A DNA stretch of 64,000 bases from Aphrocallistes beatrix (GCA_963281255.1 OY725491.1:2480001-2544000), one strand, 5' to 3'; shown: positions 14,001-23,213, counted from the first letter of the stretch. Notes: generated by a model not told the origin, from the letters alone. Numbers and translations are program-made.

Positions 14001-15057
14001 TTTTGCAAATTATTCAGAAGGTGTGGGAATACTATAACCACCACACCTTACAAAAAACTGATTCGCCATGTTAGAACCTGATAAAATATCCCAGAAATAA
14101 GTTAGTAAACTAAACAAAATATTGCTATGATGTGTAGTTGCAATAAAATAACAATCATTGGTTGACACTGAGAATTTTTGAAAGCGCTGAGTATCCTAGA
14201 TATTTCTGATGAGAGCCTAATTACAGGACCAGCTGAAGCAAATTTTATTGGTCCGGACTCCGGACAACCGGAATCGACAGCAGGGCCGGCGCCACGGGGG
14301 TATCTTGGGGGTCTGGACACCAGCTGCCTCCTGTTTTATCTAATTGTACAGTATATATTCCTCCATAAATGGACACCCAGTTTCAGAGAAATCCCTCCTA
14401 GGACACCCACTGCCGATAAAACATGGCGCCGGCCATGGACAGATCTACCAATTTTTACCCAGAGGTTCTGCTGGTATTAGGATATTAGCTAGATACAATG
14501 ATTCACGTTTAATTGATATGACAGTAGGCCAATATTAAATTAAAATATGAGATTATGTATACAATATAAACTTGTATATAGTAACTTATGACAATGTATC
14601 TATAATTCAGTACTGGCTTTACCGGCCCTGAATTATATATATATATATATATACACGTACATTGCCATACGTTGCTGTACCCAAAAATGTCAATAACTTG
14701 TGCATATCATACGTATTGTAATTTCGAATAATGTCCTCGCTGTACCACTTTCCGAGTGGATGTGCTGCACCAGATAGTTGTTTGTACACACGTACTATGG
14801 TGTATTTTCGTTATTAATTGATTTTGTCTACAGATAGCCCGAATCAAGAGGTGGATCAGGTGGTATGGGACATAAAAACCGAGTTAAGCCGTACTCAAAA
14901 GACTATCGATCAAGAATTTGACAAAGCTAAAGACTCGTATAATGACCTTAGTGAGAAGGTTAATGATATTGGAGATCTCTTAATCAGTACAAAGGATCGT
15001 TTGGATACATTTGACAAAGCTCTTGCAGAAATAAGAGAATATATCCTGAACAAATAA
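1724..15057 (+). CDS. ankyrin-repeat TRP-like cation channel (5' end outside window)
   Basis: A spliced plus-strand gene. Exons: 1724-2088, 6707-6910, 10312-11460, 11897-13210, 14834-15057 (stop TAA). Each acceptor is AG after a T-rich tract, and the last four donors include clear GTAAG(T/G). All four joins are phase 1, and together they give 1084 residues from the first visible exon. Exons 1-3 encode a long ankyrin array (TALHLCA, SLLHIAA, TALHSAA, TLVHIAV, ETPLMLSA). Exon 4 encodes six hydrophobic segments with an acidic pore stretch (LLDGGPGNFEDD) before the last one, which ends in VVMLNILIAQLSETY. Exon 5 is a coiled coil. This is the ankyrin plus six-TM layout of TRP channels (TRPA/TRPV-like), probably a plasma-membrane cation channel. 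The subfamily is not clear. The first visible exon needs two codon bases from an upstream exon that I could not find. Confidence 0.85.
2674..3215 (+). mobile_element. Helitron-like non-autonomous element, copy 1
   Basis: It begins TCCTTACTATTAAAACTCG after an A, then an (AT)n stretch and 'ctgtaacgaat', as many Helitron 5' ends do. Near the other end are GC-rich hairpins: ggcgcccaaagggcgcc, ggacgctttgcgtcc, and gcg-rich repeats ending 'aagccgcttgtata'. It lies in an intron of the channel gene and has no coding capacity. Class assignment is from end similarity only. Confidence 0.55.
3509..4563. mobile_element. fold-back transposon with 8-bp target duplication
   Basis: Almost the whole 1055 bp is two inverted arms meeting near 4045. 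Ends are CATAG and CTATG, flanked by direct repeats 'gcttatac' at 3501-3508 and 4564-4571. No open frame of note. It is related in sequence to the element at 33885-34848 and to fragments at 20036-20195, 22936-23213, 29161-29452 and 37040-37480. An 8-bp duplication is usual for hAT and P superfamilies; no transposase is present to decide. Confidence 0.75.
4667..4720 (-). repeat. orphan hairpin cassette of the Helitron-like family
   Basis: In reverse complement it carries gcgaacacgaagtgtttgc and the 'gtgaagcgggcttgt' end motif seen in other copies. Only the hairpin end remains. Confidence 0.5.
4815..5165. repeat. three diverged tandem units of ~125 bp
   Basis: Each unit carries 'cccctaaaa', then 'ttggaagttagtctctag', then 'tttgtttac' followed by a run ending in 'aaacaaa'. 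The same unit in reverse complement precedes the Helitron-like hairpin ends at 24037-24260 and 27405-27640. Confidence 0.55.
5385..5690. repeat. two diverged tandem units of ~180 bp
   Basis: Both units contain 'aaaatttcactta', 'catcattt' and 'cttgcca/gttcttcaatcaa'. A third 'cttcaatcaattcg' remnant is near 6030. The rest of 5166-6050 is AT-rich intron with nothing recognisable. Confidence 0.45.
6051..6410. mobile_element. degenerate pogo/Tigger-like MITE
   Basis: The left end TACAGGCAGCCCTCGCCGTT and right remnant 'cttgccgttcgcg' form inverted termini; a related left end lies at 20203. The right end is cut by Helitron-like sequence ('gttttaatagtaaggat'). Confidence 0.45.
6431..6620 (+). mobile_element. 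Helitron-like element, 3' part with its full terminus
   Basis: It carries the hairpin ggcgcccaaagggcgc and the 'gcttgtacatac' end, then the terminal 'attaatctagttttaatag' complementary to the 5' end of the family. A second such terminus sits at 6411-6430, so two copies abut. It shows that intact copies end in an inverted repeat of their start. Confidence 0.5.
6707..6910 (+). CDS. TRP-like channel exon: two ankyrin repeats
   Basis: Bounded by 'ttaactag' and the consensus donor GTAAGT. It encodes 68 residues with two ankyrin motifs (NTALHLCATFNKKDLIRPLL and SLLHIAATKN). It is phase 1 on both sides, so its loss or duplication would keep the frame. Confidence 0.82.
7160..7400. repeat. interspersed repeat with (TATG)n
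   Basis: It holds 'ctcgtccgtccg' followed by about five TATG units and a segment around 'gcgaaatctaacagtccg'. It lies in the channel intron and is not coding on either strand. Confidence 0.4.
7439..7760. repeat. tandem repeat, period ~152 bp, two full units
   Basis: Units begin near 7440 and 7592, with a third start near 7744. Each has 'ccgattttcaca', 'ttaaaagtaataatgt', 'tatatacatattttcac' and 'agctaaaagcgag'. Confidence 0.65.
7764..7814. repeat. perfect 23-nt-arm palindrome
   Basis: The arm catcgggaaatactcatttt and its exact complement flank a short spacer around 'aatgc'. It may be a MITE remnant or simple hairpin. Confidence 0.6.
8197..8703. mobile_element. non-autonomous hAT element with 8-bp target duplication
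   Basis: Ends are CAGGGGCGGCGCC and GCCGCCACTG. Perfect direct repeats 'cggacaaa' lie at 8189-8196 and 8704-8711. The interior has GC-rich ends and an AT-rich centre without a transposase. It inserted into a region at 8060-8196 made of repeated 'gttagcatttgtccga' units. Confidence 0.8.
8801..9150. mobile_element. right-truncated Tc1-like MITE
   Basis: It matches the left part and centre of the intact element at 41362-41838 (start 'ggcaaaagtattcgtaca', core 'cttgaaggagagtaa'). The right TIR is missing. Confidence 0.55.
9186..10311. other. intron without recognised content
   Basis: This is the rest of the channel intron. A block near 9180-9300 with 'aatccagggg'-type phrases resembles 35727-36175. 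Otherwise it is AT-rich with no coding or repeat signature that I can support. Confidence 0.4.
10312..11460 (+). CDS. TRP-like channel exon: main ankyrin array
   Basis: Acceptor 'ctcttgtag', donor GTAAGG at 11461. It encodes about 383 residues of tandem ankyrin repeats; visible motifs include GFSPLKIASKRG, GFTPLNNAVQFG, NTALHSAAFGG, KTALFQSITQG, ETLVHIAVTNG, ETPLMLSAIDD and NTLLHHIAKYD. The open frame continues to 11528, but splicing at 11461 is preferred because the phase and donor consensus fit the next exon. Confidence 0.85.
11897..13210 (+). CDS. TRP-like channel exon: six transmembrane segments and pore
   Basis: Acceptor 'cttattttag', donor GTAAGG at 13211. The exon encodes the whole membrane domain: hydrophobic helices beginning near YVVSFFFYLFFLF, EVISILYLIFFLF, GGITSFVILILL, WSFAALTFIFFSI and FFVIIIIILVAFIGG, a re-entrant acidic pore (GIIFLLDGGPGNFEDDLL) and the last helix NFFFVIIYLLFAF. 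A charged segment with KENSFHYKIA follows, where TRP proteins carry their TRP-box region. The frame would end at 13236 if unspliced. Confidence 0.85.
13281..13830 (+). mobile_element. Helitron-like non-autonomous element, copy 3
   Basis: Starts TCCTTACTATTAAAACTCG after an A. It carries the hairpins ggcgcccaaagggcgcc and ggacacaaagtgtcc and ends 'gcgaagcgcgcttgtata'. It is full length relative to copy 1 and lies just after the fourth channel exon, in the last intron. Confidence 0.55.
14281..14632. mobile_element. possible hAT-like MITE
   Basis: Outer ends are CAGGGCCGG and CCGGCCCTG, with an inner 'tggcgccggcc' pair. No matching 8-bp flanks were found, so the boundaries are uncertain. A short (AT)n tract follows at 14636-14652. 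Confidence 0.35.
14834..15057 (+). CDS. TRP-like channel last exon: C-terminal coiled coil
   Basis: Acceptor 'ttttgtctacag'; phase-1 join to the preceding exon gives asparagine. It encodes 74 residues with strong heptad character (VDQVVWDIKTELSRTQ, NDLSEKVNDIGDLL, DRLDTFDKALAEIREYIL) and ends in TAA. A C-terminal coiled coil is typical of tetrameric TRP channels and would help assembly. The following ~320 bases are AT-rich and probably 3' UTR; I see no unambiguous AATAAA site close to the stop. Confidence 0.8.
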
Positions 15058-15379
15058 TTTTTCACATTTATAGTTAGCTTCGTAAAGATTTTTGTCTAGA
15101 ACTGATATAGTTATCCATTATTTAGAATTGTATAGGCTATTCGGCGGATATTGGAACTGAATTGTTAATATATATATATGTACAAATATATAAATATTAC
15201 CATGTATATTTACGTATGCTGTAGTATATGATTCCATACTGTAGTTAGTTTGCGTTTTAATATTAAGGGTACAGTAAACAGCTTTATTTGTGCGATTTTG
15301 TTATATTTAACATACTACAAGTATTTTATCATACAGAAATATATTTGTGTGATACAGCCAACCATGAATCTAACAACTA

Positions 15380-15890
15380 AGACATCAAAAATGCCCGCTT
15401 TGCTAAATAACTTTTAATCAAATTTTTGAAAAAATTCCCAACTTCGAATCCTTAGTGGCAGCATAACTCAAAGGTATTCATTTTATCAAAAAGATCCCGG
15501 CTCAAAAGACGCCCGTCGTTTCCGTTACAAAATGACTGGTTTCGATTTTTAAAAAAATGCTTTTTAAGGTAGTTATGACGCGAAACCAGTAATTTTATTA
15601 AGAAAAGGAACTATTTATTTTTAAAGTACGTATCTCTGATTTTATATTGAAATTACGATTTTTTAATTGTTAAAGGAGTCAATGGCGTTATTTAAGAACA
15701 CAAGAATACTGAAATTTTGGCATCAAAATCCAGTAGAAATCCACAATGTGGAACATTAAAAATTTTTAATATTTCCTATTTAAAAAAAGCGCCAATATTT
15801 TTTAGTTCCACAGTATTTAAATAATATTTTCATATTCTTGGCATAATCCAAACCGTAGAGCTTAAAAATTCTGTTCCTTGAACAAAGGAT
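15380..15890. repeat. repeat flanking the long-TIR transposon
   Basis: Parts match 61450-61640 ('gcataactcaaaggtattcat', 'tacaaaatgactggtt') and parts match 1265-1480 in reverse. The long-TIR element at 15899 inserted into or beside this repeat. Confidence 0.5.
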
Positions 15891-15898
15891 CTTTCTGA

Positions 15899-16753
15899 CA
15901 CGGGTGTAATATTTCAACGAAAATTTGAGAAAAATTACCAATGCAAACCACCTCTATAACAATGTTTTAGGATGTCTATAGCATAAGAATCTCGGGTTAT
16001 CTCACTCTGGTCACGTCAGAATTTTAAAATTTTCGTCTTTTTCACAGGTGTCATTATGTATATATTTGAAATTTTTATTTTGTTTATTCTAAGCGGAAGA
16101 AAGATTGAATGGGTATTTATAGCATTAAGAATGGACAGAAATACAATGTATATTGTATTAAGGTGATCATTTAAGACTTGTCAGTTCACTCTTATCCTAT
16201 TCTTTAAATTTATTTCAATTTTTGCTAAAATTTATACTTGTATTTCGTCTTTCATTAACATACCTTGAAAGACTACTTAAAATTAATGTTAAAATAGTGA
16301 AGAAGTGATTCTACTTCATTCGGGAGCATTTATGATATAACAGAATATCATATATGATGCTTCTGAAACATTTTTCACAAAACTATACTTGATTTCCCAT
16401 GTCGGCCATTCAATTTCGGACGAAAATGAAATTGAGGATTTTACGTATATTTTACAGTTGTACGCTAGACCTTTAAATTTTAGTTGATAATATAAAAATG
16501 CACTTTTGACTGGTAAATATTTAATCTTTCAACAATATTGGATATGGTACTGTCTCCTGATTCAGAACAGGAGGATATTAATTTCTATTGTGAGCCTACA
16601 TTTAATGAAATATCAATTGTCAATCGGAGTCACTCTCATCCGAGTTTTCAGAGTCAGTCAACCAGTTATGTAGTTCTATTCTTTCTTCATCGTGCTCATT
16701 TGATTCGCTTTCAAATTCTTGTGTATTGTTAGCCTCTTCATCCGTATTTTCTA
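15899..16753. repeat. left terminal inverted repeat of the Chapaev-like element
   Basis: Reverse-complementary to 18961-19820. Its inner part encodes the transposase acidic C-terminus (ESNEHDEERIELHNWL) on the minus strand. Confidence 0.8.
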
Positions 16754-18919
16754 AAGACCTTTGTGTCCTATCCCAATTTAAGTTATAGTTGTTTGTTACC
16801 ATACAATCAACAAGACGTTGAGAAAATAATGGATTTTCAGCCATAGTCTTGAATCGAAGATCCCATACCTTTTGCAGTCTGGAATGTAGCATTTCCCCGC
16901 TTTGCTCTGAACTAAGGCTGCACCAGCATTTGCGTCATTTTCAAAACGGGTCAAGTATTCCTCATAATGATCCGATAAGATATGTGATTTCAAAGACCAA
17001 GGTAACCCTGTATCACGCCATGCTTCTCTAAATGCTCGAATACTATCTTGCCAACCTGATTTTCTCACCATCCCTAGGCATTTATCTTTGACTTGTTTCA
17101 AAGTTTTTAATGCATTGATAAAGCATACTGAGCTGGCTGGAAATGGAATATCATCTAAGTGGTCTAGAAGTCTCGAACAAGAATTGCCTTCTAGGGTGCC
17201 ATTCCAATATTCTGAACGAAACACATTGTATTTACATAACGCCATACAGTGGAGTTTATACAACTGACGATCTTTTTTATTTGTAGCTTTTTCATTAGGT
17301 TTTGATTCAGAAAATAGTCTATTTACGAGCCCGAGAAGAATATGCAGTGGAGCTAGAGCAATTTTTTTCCATTACTGACTCTGACCAATGAATGAGTGGT
17401 TCGTTAATGACATTATGATGTTTCTTTGCAAGGTCATTCATCATTTCTTCTCGCATCCTCGATTGGTTTGATACTCCAGTGCAAGAAGTACCATTGCGCC
17501 ACAAACAGTAAGGACAGGGATATTTGCTCGATGCTTGCTGAATCCCGACAATTAAAGCTGCTACCTTAAAATCACAAGATATTTGTACAGGCGCATTGAT
17601 TAAAAACAATTTTTGAATTGAGGGAAAACTGAATAGCTCTTTCAGATTTTGATAGTTCTCTAGACCATGACCCATTGCAATAACAAAGTTGGAAAGTACG
17701 CTATTTGGTGTAGGAGAATAGATACTACCAGGATTCATGGATACGATATTTAACAACATTTTCAGGAATTCTCTTCCTCCATCAATTTGTAGTTTTAATC
17801 TTGAAACTTTATCCGATTGATTATGAGTGATGATGTTAAGGAGATGTTCAATATCTGTACAAAATCCGAATGGCGTTGGCATTGGATTCTTTGTATTTTC
17901 TCTACATATCATCTGAAGGGTGATTGGAGTGAAAATGCTTCCGAATACCGACCATTTTTCATCCCATGCCTCTTTAATGGAAAGACAATCCCATCCCGAC
18001 GTAAAATTCTGCCCAATTCCCAATATGAATGTTTTCCAAGACCAAGATGTCCTAGTCTTTGAATATCTCGAGCAGATTCAATGCTCAATTGCTTTAGTAC
18101 TGGACTTTTTCTACCATCATATTTGATTGTTGTTATTGCCAGTCTGTTGTTTGCATCAAAGGGATGGTTGAGACCAATTAATGGCTTGCATGGATTAGAA
18201 TGAATATCTTTTTTTAATGTGTCTTTGATATAACCAGCTGCTAATTTACTTGTAAACCCTCGTGCTTCTACTCTCTCCGCAAAATGCTTTCCAGCTTCTG
18301 ATGAACTGTGGGGGTGTTTTAGGATATTTCTACAAAATTTATCGTTGTGATTTTCTAGAAATTTTCCACATTTACTACACATTGTTCTACATGGTGACTG
18401 TTCTAGAGGTCTGCCTGGTTTAGGACCATGAGTTTTAAGTTTGACCATGTAGTTGTTAAGGCAAGAGCCATTAATTTGGCAAACATGGCAACGATTATCT
18501 GATGTACAACCTGTAATTCTACGAGTACCATATTGTTGATCTTCGATAATTGGTAGAATCTCGAGATTTTTACGGTCCTTCTCGAATTTTTCCAAAGTTA
18601 ATTTCCCAGTTTCCAGATTAGCAAGACGAGTACGACAGCCAGAGCAAAGAACTTTAGGCTTAGTCATATCAGAAATTTCTACCTTGAAATGTATCTGATA
18701 AAATTTCAGAACTCTTTCTACTACCAGTTGGGTAGGTGGTTTGCGAATGGCTTCCTTGGGGATAGTTTGGGAAGAAAGTCGATTGAAACAAAACCGACAA
18801 AGACGATATAAACTATCAATATGATAATTATCAAAAAGATCAGAAATTTCATTTGGAATATCCATAGATGAGCAATAAAATACTAATTTGTACAATAGAA
18901 TTTCAAAGAATTTCGACAT
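16620..18919 (-). pseudogene. Chapaev/N-RAG-TP-like transposase with RAG1-N-terminus-like Cys motifs, frameshifted
   Basis: Four overlapping minus-strand frames read 18919-17909, 18023-17319, 17263-16796 and 16892-16620; a likely start is the ATG at 18865. N-terminal motifs in order: RLCRFCFNRL, then CSGCRTRL ~50 residues on, CHVCQINGSC and CSKCGKF. The CxxC-(~50)-CxxC-...-CxxC spacing parallels the N-terminal zinc-binding region of RAG1 and the mollusc N-RAG-TP transposon protein. Later parts include CDFKVAALIVG with KYPCPYCLWRNG, LAPLHILLGLVNRLF, a YNVFRSEYWNG block and an acidic tail (DSENSDESDSD). Shifts lie near 18000, in the T-run 17362-17368 and near 16885. They could be decay, assembly error or, at the first, an intron. 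Catalytic residues cannot be assigned with certainty. Confidence 0.65.
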
Positions 18920-18960
18920 TTATCGTAAGATATTGAATAGGAAAACCGAGAAAATACATC

Positions 18961-19820
18961 AGAAAATACGGATGAAGAATTTAATAACGCACAAGAATTT
19001 GAATTTGAAAGCGAATCAAATGAGCACGATGAAGAAAGAATAGAACTACATAACTGGTTGACTGACTCTGAAAACTCGGATGAGAGTGACTCCGATTGAC
19101 AATTGATATTTCATTAAATGTAGGCTCACAATAGAAATTAATATCCTCCTGTTCTGAATCAGGAGACAGTACCATATCCAATATTGTTGAAAGATTAAAT
19201 ATTTACCAGTCAAAAGTGCATTTTTATATTATCAACTAAAATTTAAAGGTCTAGCGTACAACTGTAAAATATACGTAAAATCCTCAATTTCATTTTCGTC
19301 CGAAATTGAATGGCCGACATGGGAAATCAAGTATAGTTTTGTGAAAAATGTTTCAGAAGCATCATATATGATATTCTGTTATATCATAAATGCTCCCGAA
19401 TGAAGTAGAATCACTTCTTCACTATTTTAACATTAATTTTAAGTAGTCTTTCAAGGTATGTTAATGAAAGACGAAATACAAGTATAAATTTTAGCAAAAA
19501 TTGAAATAAATTTAAAGAATAGGATAAGAGTGAACTGACAAGTCTTAAATGATCACCTTAATACAATATACATTGTATTTCTGTCCATTCTTAATGCTAT
19601 AAATACCCATTCAATCTTTCTTCCGCTTAGAATAAACAAAATAAAAATTTCAAATATATACATAATGACACCTGTGAAAAAGACGAAAATTTTAAAATTC
19701 TGACGTGACCAGAGTGAGATAACCCGAGATTCTTATGCTATAGACATCCTAAAACATTGTTATAGAGGTGGTTTGCATTGGTAATTTTTCTCAAATTTTC
19801 GTTGAAATATTACACCCGTG
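18961..19820. repeat. right terminal inverted repeat of the Chapaev-like element
   Basis: It begins ~40 bases upstream of the transposase open frame, so any promoter must lie inside it. It carries a plus-strand duplicate of the C-terminal codons. There are small differences from the left arm at its inner edge only. Confidence 0.8.
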
Positions 19821-20035
19821 CTGATATGATTGAGCTGAGAGCTGAGAAATCAACTAATTTTTATGTAAGATAGAAATTAGTTGATTTATTATACAAGTAC
19901 ATACATATTAGAACTGAAGCAGAGTTATATGTACTAATTAATAATCAGGATTGCTGAATCAATAACATAGGTCTATTGATATTCATTCTTAAATTCTAGA
20001 TCAATCAGGCCTAAAATATAATTATAATTTCAAAC

Positions 20036-20195
20036 ATTAAGTAAGGACTGTAGGGATTCAATCTCGGGTCCTGGAACTTAGGTCCATTGGGAAATGTATT
20101 ATTGTTAAATAGGAAGTCGTATTTTTATCATGTTGCCTTACCACAACCATGTGTGGGATGTGAGTTTTGTGATGTCCTGTTTTTCACAGATTTAA
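20036..20195. mobile_element. left half of a fold-back element (3509-4563 family), interrupted
   Basis: 'ttaagtaaggactgtagg', 'aaataggaagtcgtattttt' and 'tttttcacagattta' match 3520-3720. Its partner half is at 22936-23213; other elements are inserted between. Confidence 0.6.
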
Positions 20196-20199
20196 TACA

Positions 20200-20312
20200 G
20201 GTATCCCTTGCCGTTCGCGGGGGTTACGTTCTTGAGAATTGCCGGGAACGGCGAGACTAAAGGTTAACGAAAATCCTGGGGTTAGGTTCCTACTATTCTA
20301 GAAGATTCATTA
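20200..20312. mobile_element. pogo-like MITE fragment
   Basis: TACAGGTATCCCTTGCCGTTC resembles the left end at 6051. The right end is not identified. Confidence 0.35.
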
Positions 20313-22827
20313 TAGTCAGGTAAATATGATACATGATCCAAAAAAAATTGCAAGAAATTGTTTTATTGTATTTTTCCGTTTTATCATGTCGTAGGAGTAA
20401 CATACTAAAAGTTTACCGAAAGTGATTTGGCACGACCCCGTCTTTGACCCCGGACTATAAAAATCGCCGGTTTTGAAACTGAGATTTAATCTTTCAAATG
20501 ATTGTAAATCAGTTTTTATTTCTATATTCGTGCTCAGCATCAAATTTCTGGCAATTTGATATATATATTGACTATATTTTGAGCCTTTTTTGTTGCCTCC
20601 CTAGCAACAGCCTGGAATGTAAAAATTCCGATCTCCAAATTTGGTGTAAACCATATCGAGTGACCCCTTGTTTTTCTCGGCTATGCTTGCTGAGTATGAA
20701 TTTCTTAATATTAACCTGCGGTTGGCTAAGTTATTTTTTCTATTTATAGTCAGACCCAAACTTGTATGGCTTCCCCGCCCAAAATGGCTTAAACAGGAAA
20801 TGACGCTACAAAACACCTCGCCAAGCGCGGGTTAATAATCTAAGCGTTAGTTTTAAAATATTATGGTTTGTGGCTGGTGGTATTCATGTATTTTTAATGG
20901 TAAACATACTCTAAATTTTTGTTTTGTCCCTCTAACTCCTATGAAATATAAACATGGAAAATTTAGGTGGCATTGATGGATATATACGTAGATGGATTGA
21001 AATGTTCACATTTCAATTTAATCTACGGTTTCATCATCCGATGCAATTCCTTCTTTAATATTGCCACAGTTGTCATCTTGGTATCGTCCGCATGCTTGGG
21101 AACAGTTGAGTCTTTGTTTTCTGCAGTACATCTGAGACTACTACAGCCTGTGGGACAGTTACTGTGGATCATTTTCAGGAGTGCTTCAGGTGCAGGGTTA
21201 CTGTCCAACACGACTGGGATTAGGCTGTTATATTGGCAGTTCCATCCCCATTCGGTGACCTCCATACCATCAGCCGTGCCCATCCACAGCATCACCTGGA
21301 AATAGAAACTCAGAAAGTGAAACTTCGTAGCGGAGGCTGTAGTAATAAGGAGGATTCCCTTTCCAATCAAGCCAACAAACAGACCCTCATCCATCTAATT
21401 TCTGAACGTATGAGAGAAAGAGGGTGCCATGTAATACAGGCTGAGAAGGATGCCGATGTTGACATCGTGAAGGCAGCAGTATCAATGGCATCTTTCAAGA
21501 CAACAACTCTCATAGGCGATGATACGGATCTATTGGTTCTGTTGCTGCACTACACTCCTAACAACAATGCAAAGAAGATATACTTCCGCTCGGATAAAGG
21601 GAAACCAACAGTAGTGTATGACACATCAAGGTTTTAAAGCAGGTGCTTGGGACGAAATCAATCACAGCCTGCTTTTTCTACATGCATTCACACCACTTCC
21701 AGCACTTTTGGGCTGGAAATAAGTCTGCTCTGTACAAGTTCAAAGAGGATTCCATCTTTAAAAGCTATTCTAGGATGTTTTCTGCACTAAACCAAGACCC
21801 AGTTATGATAGAAAGCACTGGTTTGACTTGAGATCACTATCCTCTGCAAGAAAGTGAGTGAAGCTAAAAGCTTCGTTACACCAGAAAGACTGCCAGCCAC
21901 AGCCTCTGCCACGAAATTTCACTCTCTGAGGTGCTATTTCCAGGTGATGTTGTGGAAAGGCATGGCTGATGGTATGGAGGTCACAGAATGGGGATGGAAC
22001 TGCCAATATAACAGCCTAATCCCAGTCGTGTTGGACAGTAACCCTGCACCTGAAGCACTCCTGAAAATGATCCACAGTAACTGTTCCACAGGATGTAGTA
22101 GTCTCAGATGTACTGCAGAAAACAAAGACTCAACTGTTCCCAAGCATGCGGACGATACCAAGATGACAACTGTGGCAATATTAAAGAAGGAATTGCATCG
22201 GATGATGAAACCGTAGATTAAATTGAAATGTGAACATTTCAATCCATCTACGTATATATCCATCAATGCCACCTAAATTTTCCATGTTTATATTTCATAG
22301 GAGTTAGAGGGACAAAACAAAAATTTAGAGTATGTTTACCATTAAAAATACATGAATACCACCAGCCGCAAACCATAATATTTTAAAACTAACGCTTAGA
22401 TTATTAATATTAAGAAATTCATACTCAGCAAGCATAGCCGAGAAAAACAAGGGGTCACTTGATATGGTTTACACCAAATTTGGAGATCGGAATTTTTACA
22501 TTCCAGGCTGTTGCTAGGGAGGCCCCAAAAACTTTGGCTCAAAATATAGTCAATATATATATCAAATTGCCAGAAATTTGATGCTGAGCACGAATATAAA
22601 AACTGATTTACAATCATTTGAAAGGTTAAATCTCAGTTTCAAAATCGGCGATTTTTATAGTCCGGGGTCAAAGACGGGGTCGTGCCAAATCACTTTCGGA
22701 TATTCCGATTTCGGTAAACTTTTAGTATGTTACTCCTAAGACATGATAAAACGGAAAAATGCAATAAAACAATTTCTTGCTATTTTTTTGAGGTTGGCAC
22801 TATTTGCTTCCTATTTTGACCTGACTA
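20313..22827 (+). mobile_element. long-inverted-repeat element carrying a PIN/FEN1-like gene remnant
   Basis: Arms ~20313-21341 and ~21897-22827 are inverted copies (ends TAGTCAGGT and ACCTGACTA, with 'tta' on both outer sides). The ~555-bp centre holds the only single-copy part. The right arm contains the C-terminal coding part of the gene that runs through the centre, and the left arm holds the same codons inverted. The superfamily is not assigned; a possible 3-bp 'tta' duplication is weak evidence. Confidence 0.65.
21330..22216 (+). pseudogene. transposon-borne PIN/FEN1-like protein, truncated and frameshifted
   Basis: The first part reads DADVDIVKAAVSMASFKTTT, then LIGDDTDLLVLLLHYTP: a PIN/FEN1-type acidic GDDTDLLVLL strand. 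After a frame change near 21640 comes GNKSALYKFKEDS. After another near 21840 comes a conserved C-terminal region (ATKFHSLRCYFQV, WGWNCQYNSLIPV, NPAPEALLKMIHSNC, TGCSSLRC). This order matches an uncharacterised protein family repeated in many invertebrate genomes. The N-terminus is absent: the left inverted arm begins where it should be. It cannot be functional as read. A minus-strand copy of the C-terminal part lies at 21023-21345. Confidence 0.55.
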
Positions 22828-22935
22828 TTAAGAAAAGCCATAATATCCTAAATGAAAGCTTTATGTTCTTCAAGTAAAGGGACAAATAAAGCTACGGGTA
22901 ATAAATTTAAGCTTAATAACATGATTTTCTGTGCA

Positions 22936-23213
22936 AATCAAGATAGTGACGGGTTAATTCAAAAGCATTTTTACCATTTGAGCATATATCTGTAATTAAA
23001 AGCTTTATAGTTAGGCATTAAAATGTTAAATTTTTTGAATGTATTTGAATTCGAGATACCATATCACCATATCTCGAAAATCATACATTAATAAAAAATA
23101 CCTAGGTAAGAATATTATCAAAGTTTATCTTGAATTTGTAAAAAACAGGTGTGGAAACCACATAACTCACATTCTACACATGGTTGAGATAAGGCAACAT
23201 TACTAATGGACTC
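22936..23213. mobile_element. right half of the interrupted fold-back element
   Basis: 'accatttgagcatatatctg', 'atatctcgaaaa' and 'ccacataactcacattctac' match the 3509-4563 family. It stops at 'aatggactc', where a channel-exon fragment starts. Confidence 0.55.

Larger units (their letters stand above)
15899..19820 (-). mobile_element. Chapaev/N-RAG-TP-like DNA transposon with ~860-bp TIRs
   Basis: Ends are CACGGGTGTAATATTTC and its complement, flanked by 4-bp direct repeats 'ctga' at 15895-15898 and 19821-19824. Left arm ~15899-16753, right arm ~18961-19820; the arms are nearly identical. A transposase-like gene runs between them on the minus strand. CAC-type ends plus a 4-bp duplication are the hallmark of Chapaev elements of the CMC superfamily. 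The arms include the 3' coding end of the gene, so the last ~40 codons also occur in inverted orientation upstream of its start. Confidence 0.75.

Noticed and set aside
14178-14480. 100-codon plus-strand frame around a GC-rich patch
   Set aside because: Lies in a channel intron on a hAT-like TIR remnant and matches no protein family.
16538-16732. Identical small frames MDMVLSPDSEQED at 16538 and 18981 on opposite strands
   Set aside because: They are the antisense of the transposase tail in the two terminal repeats.
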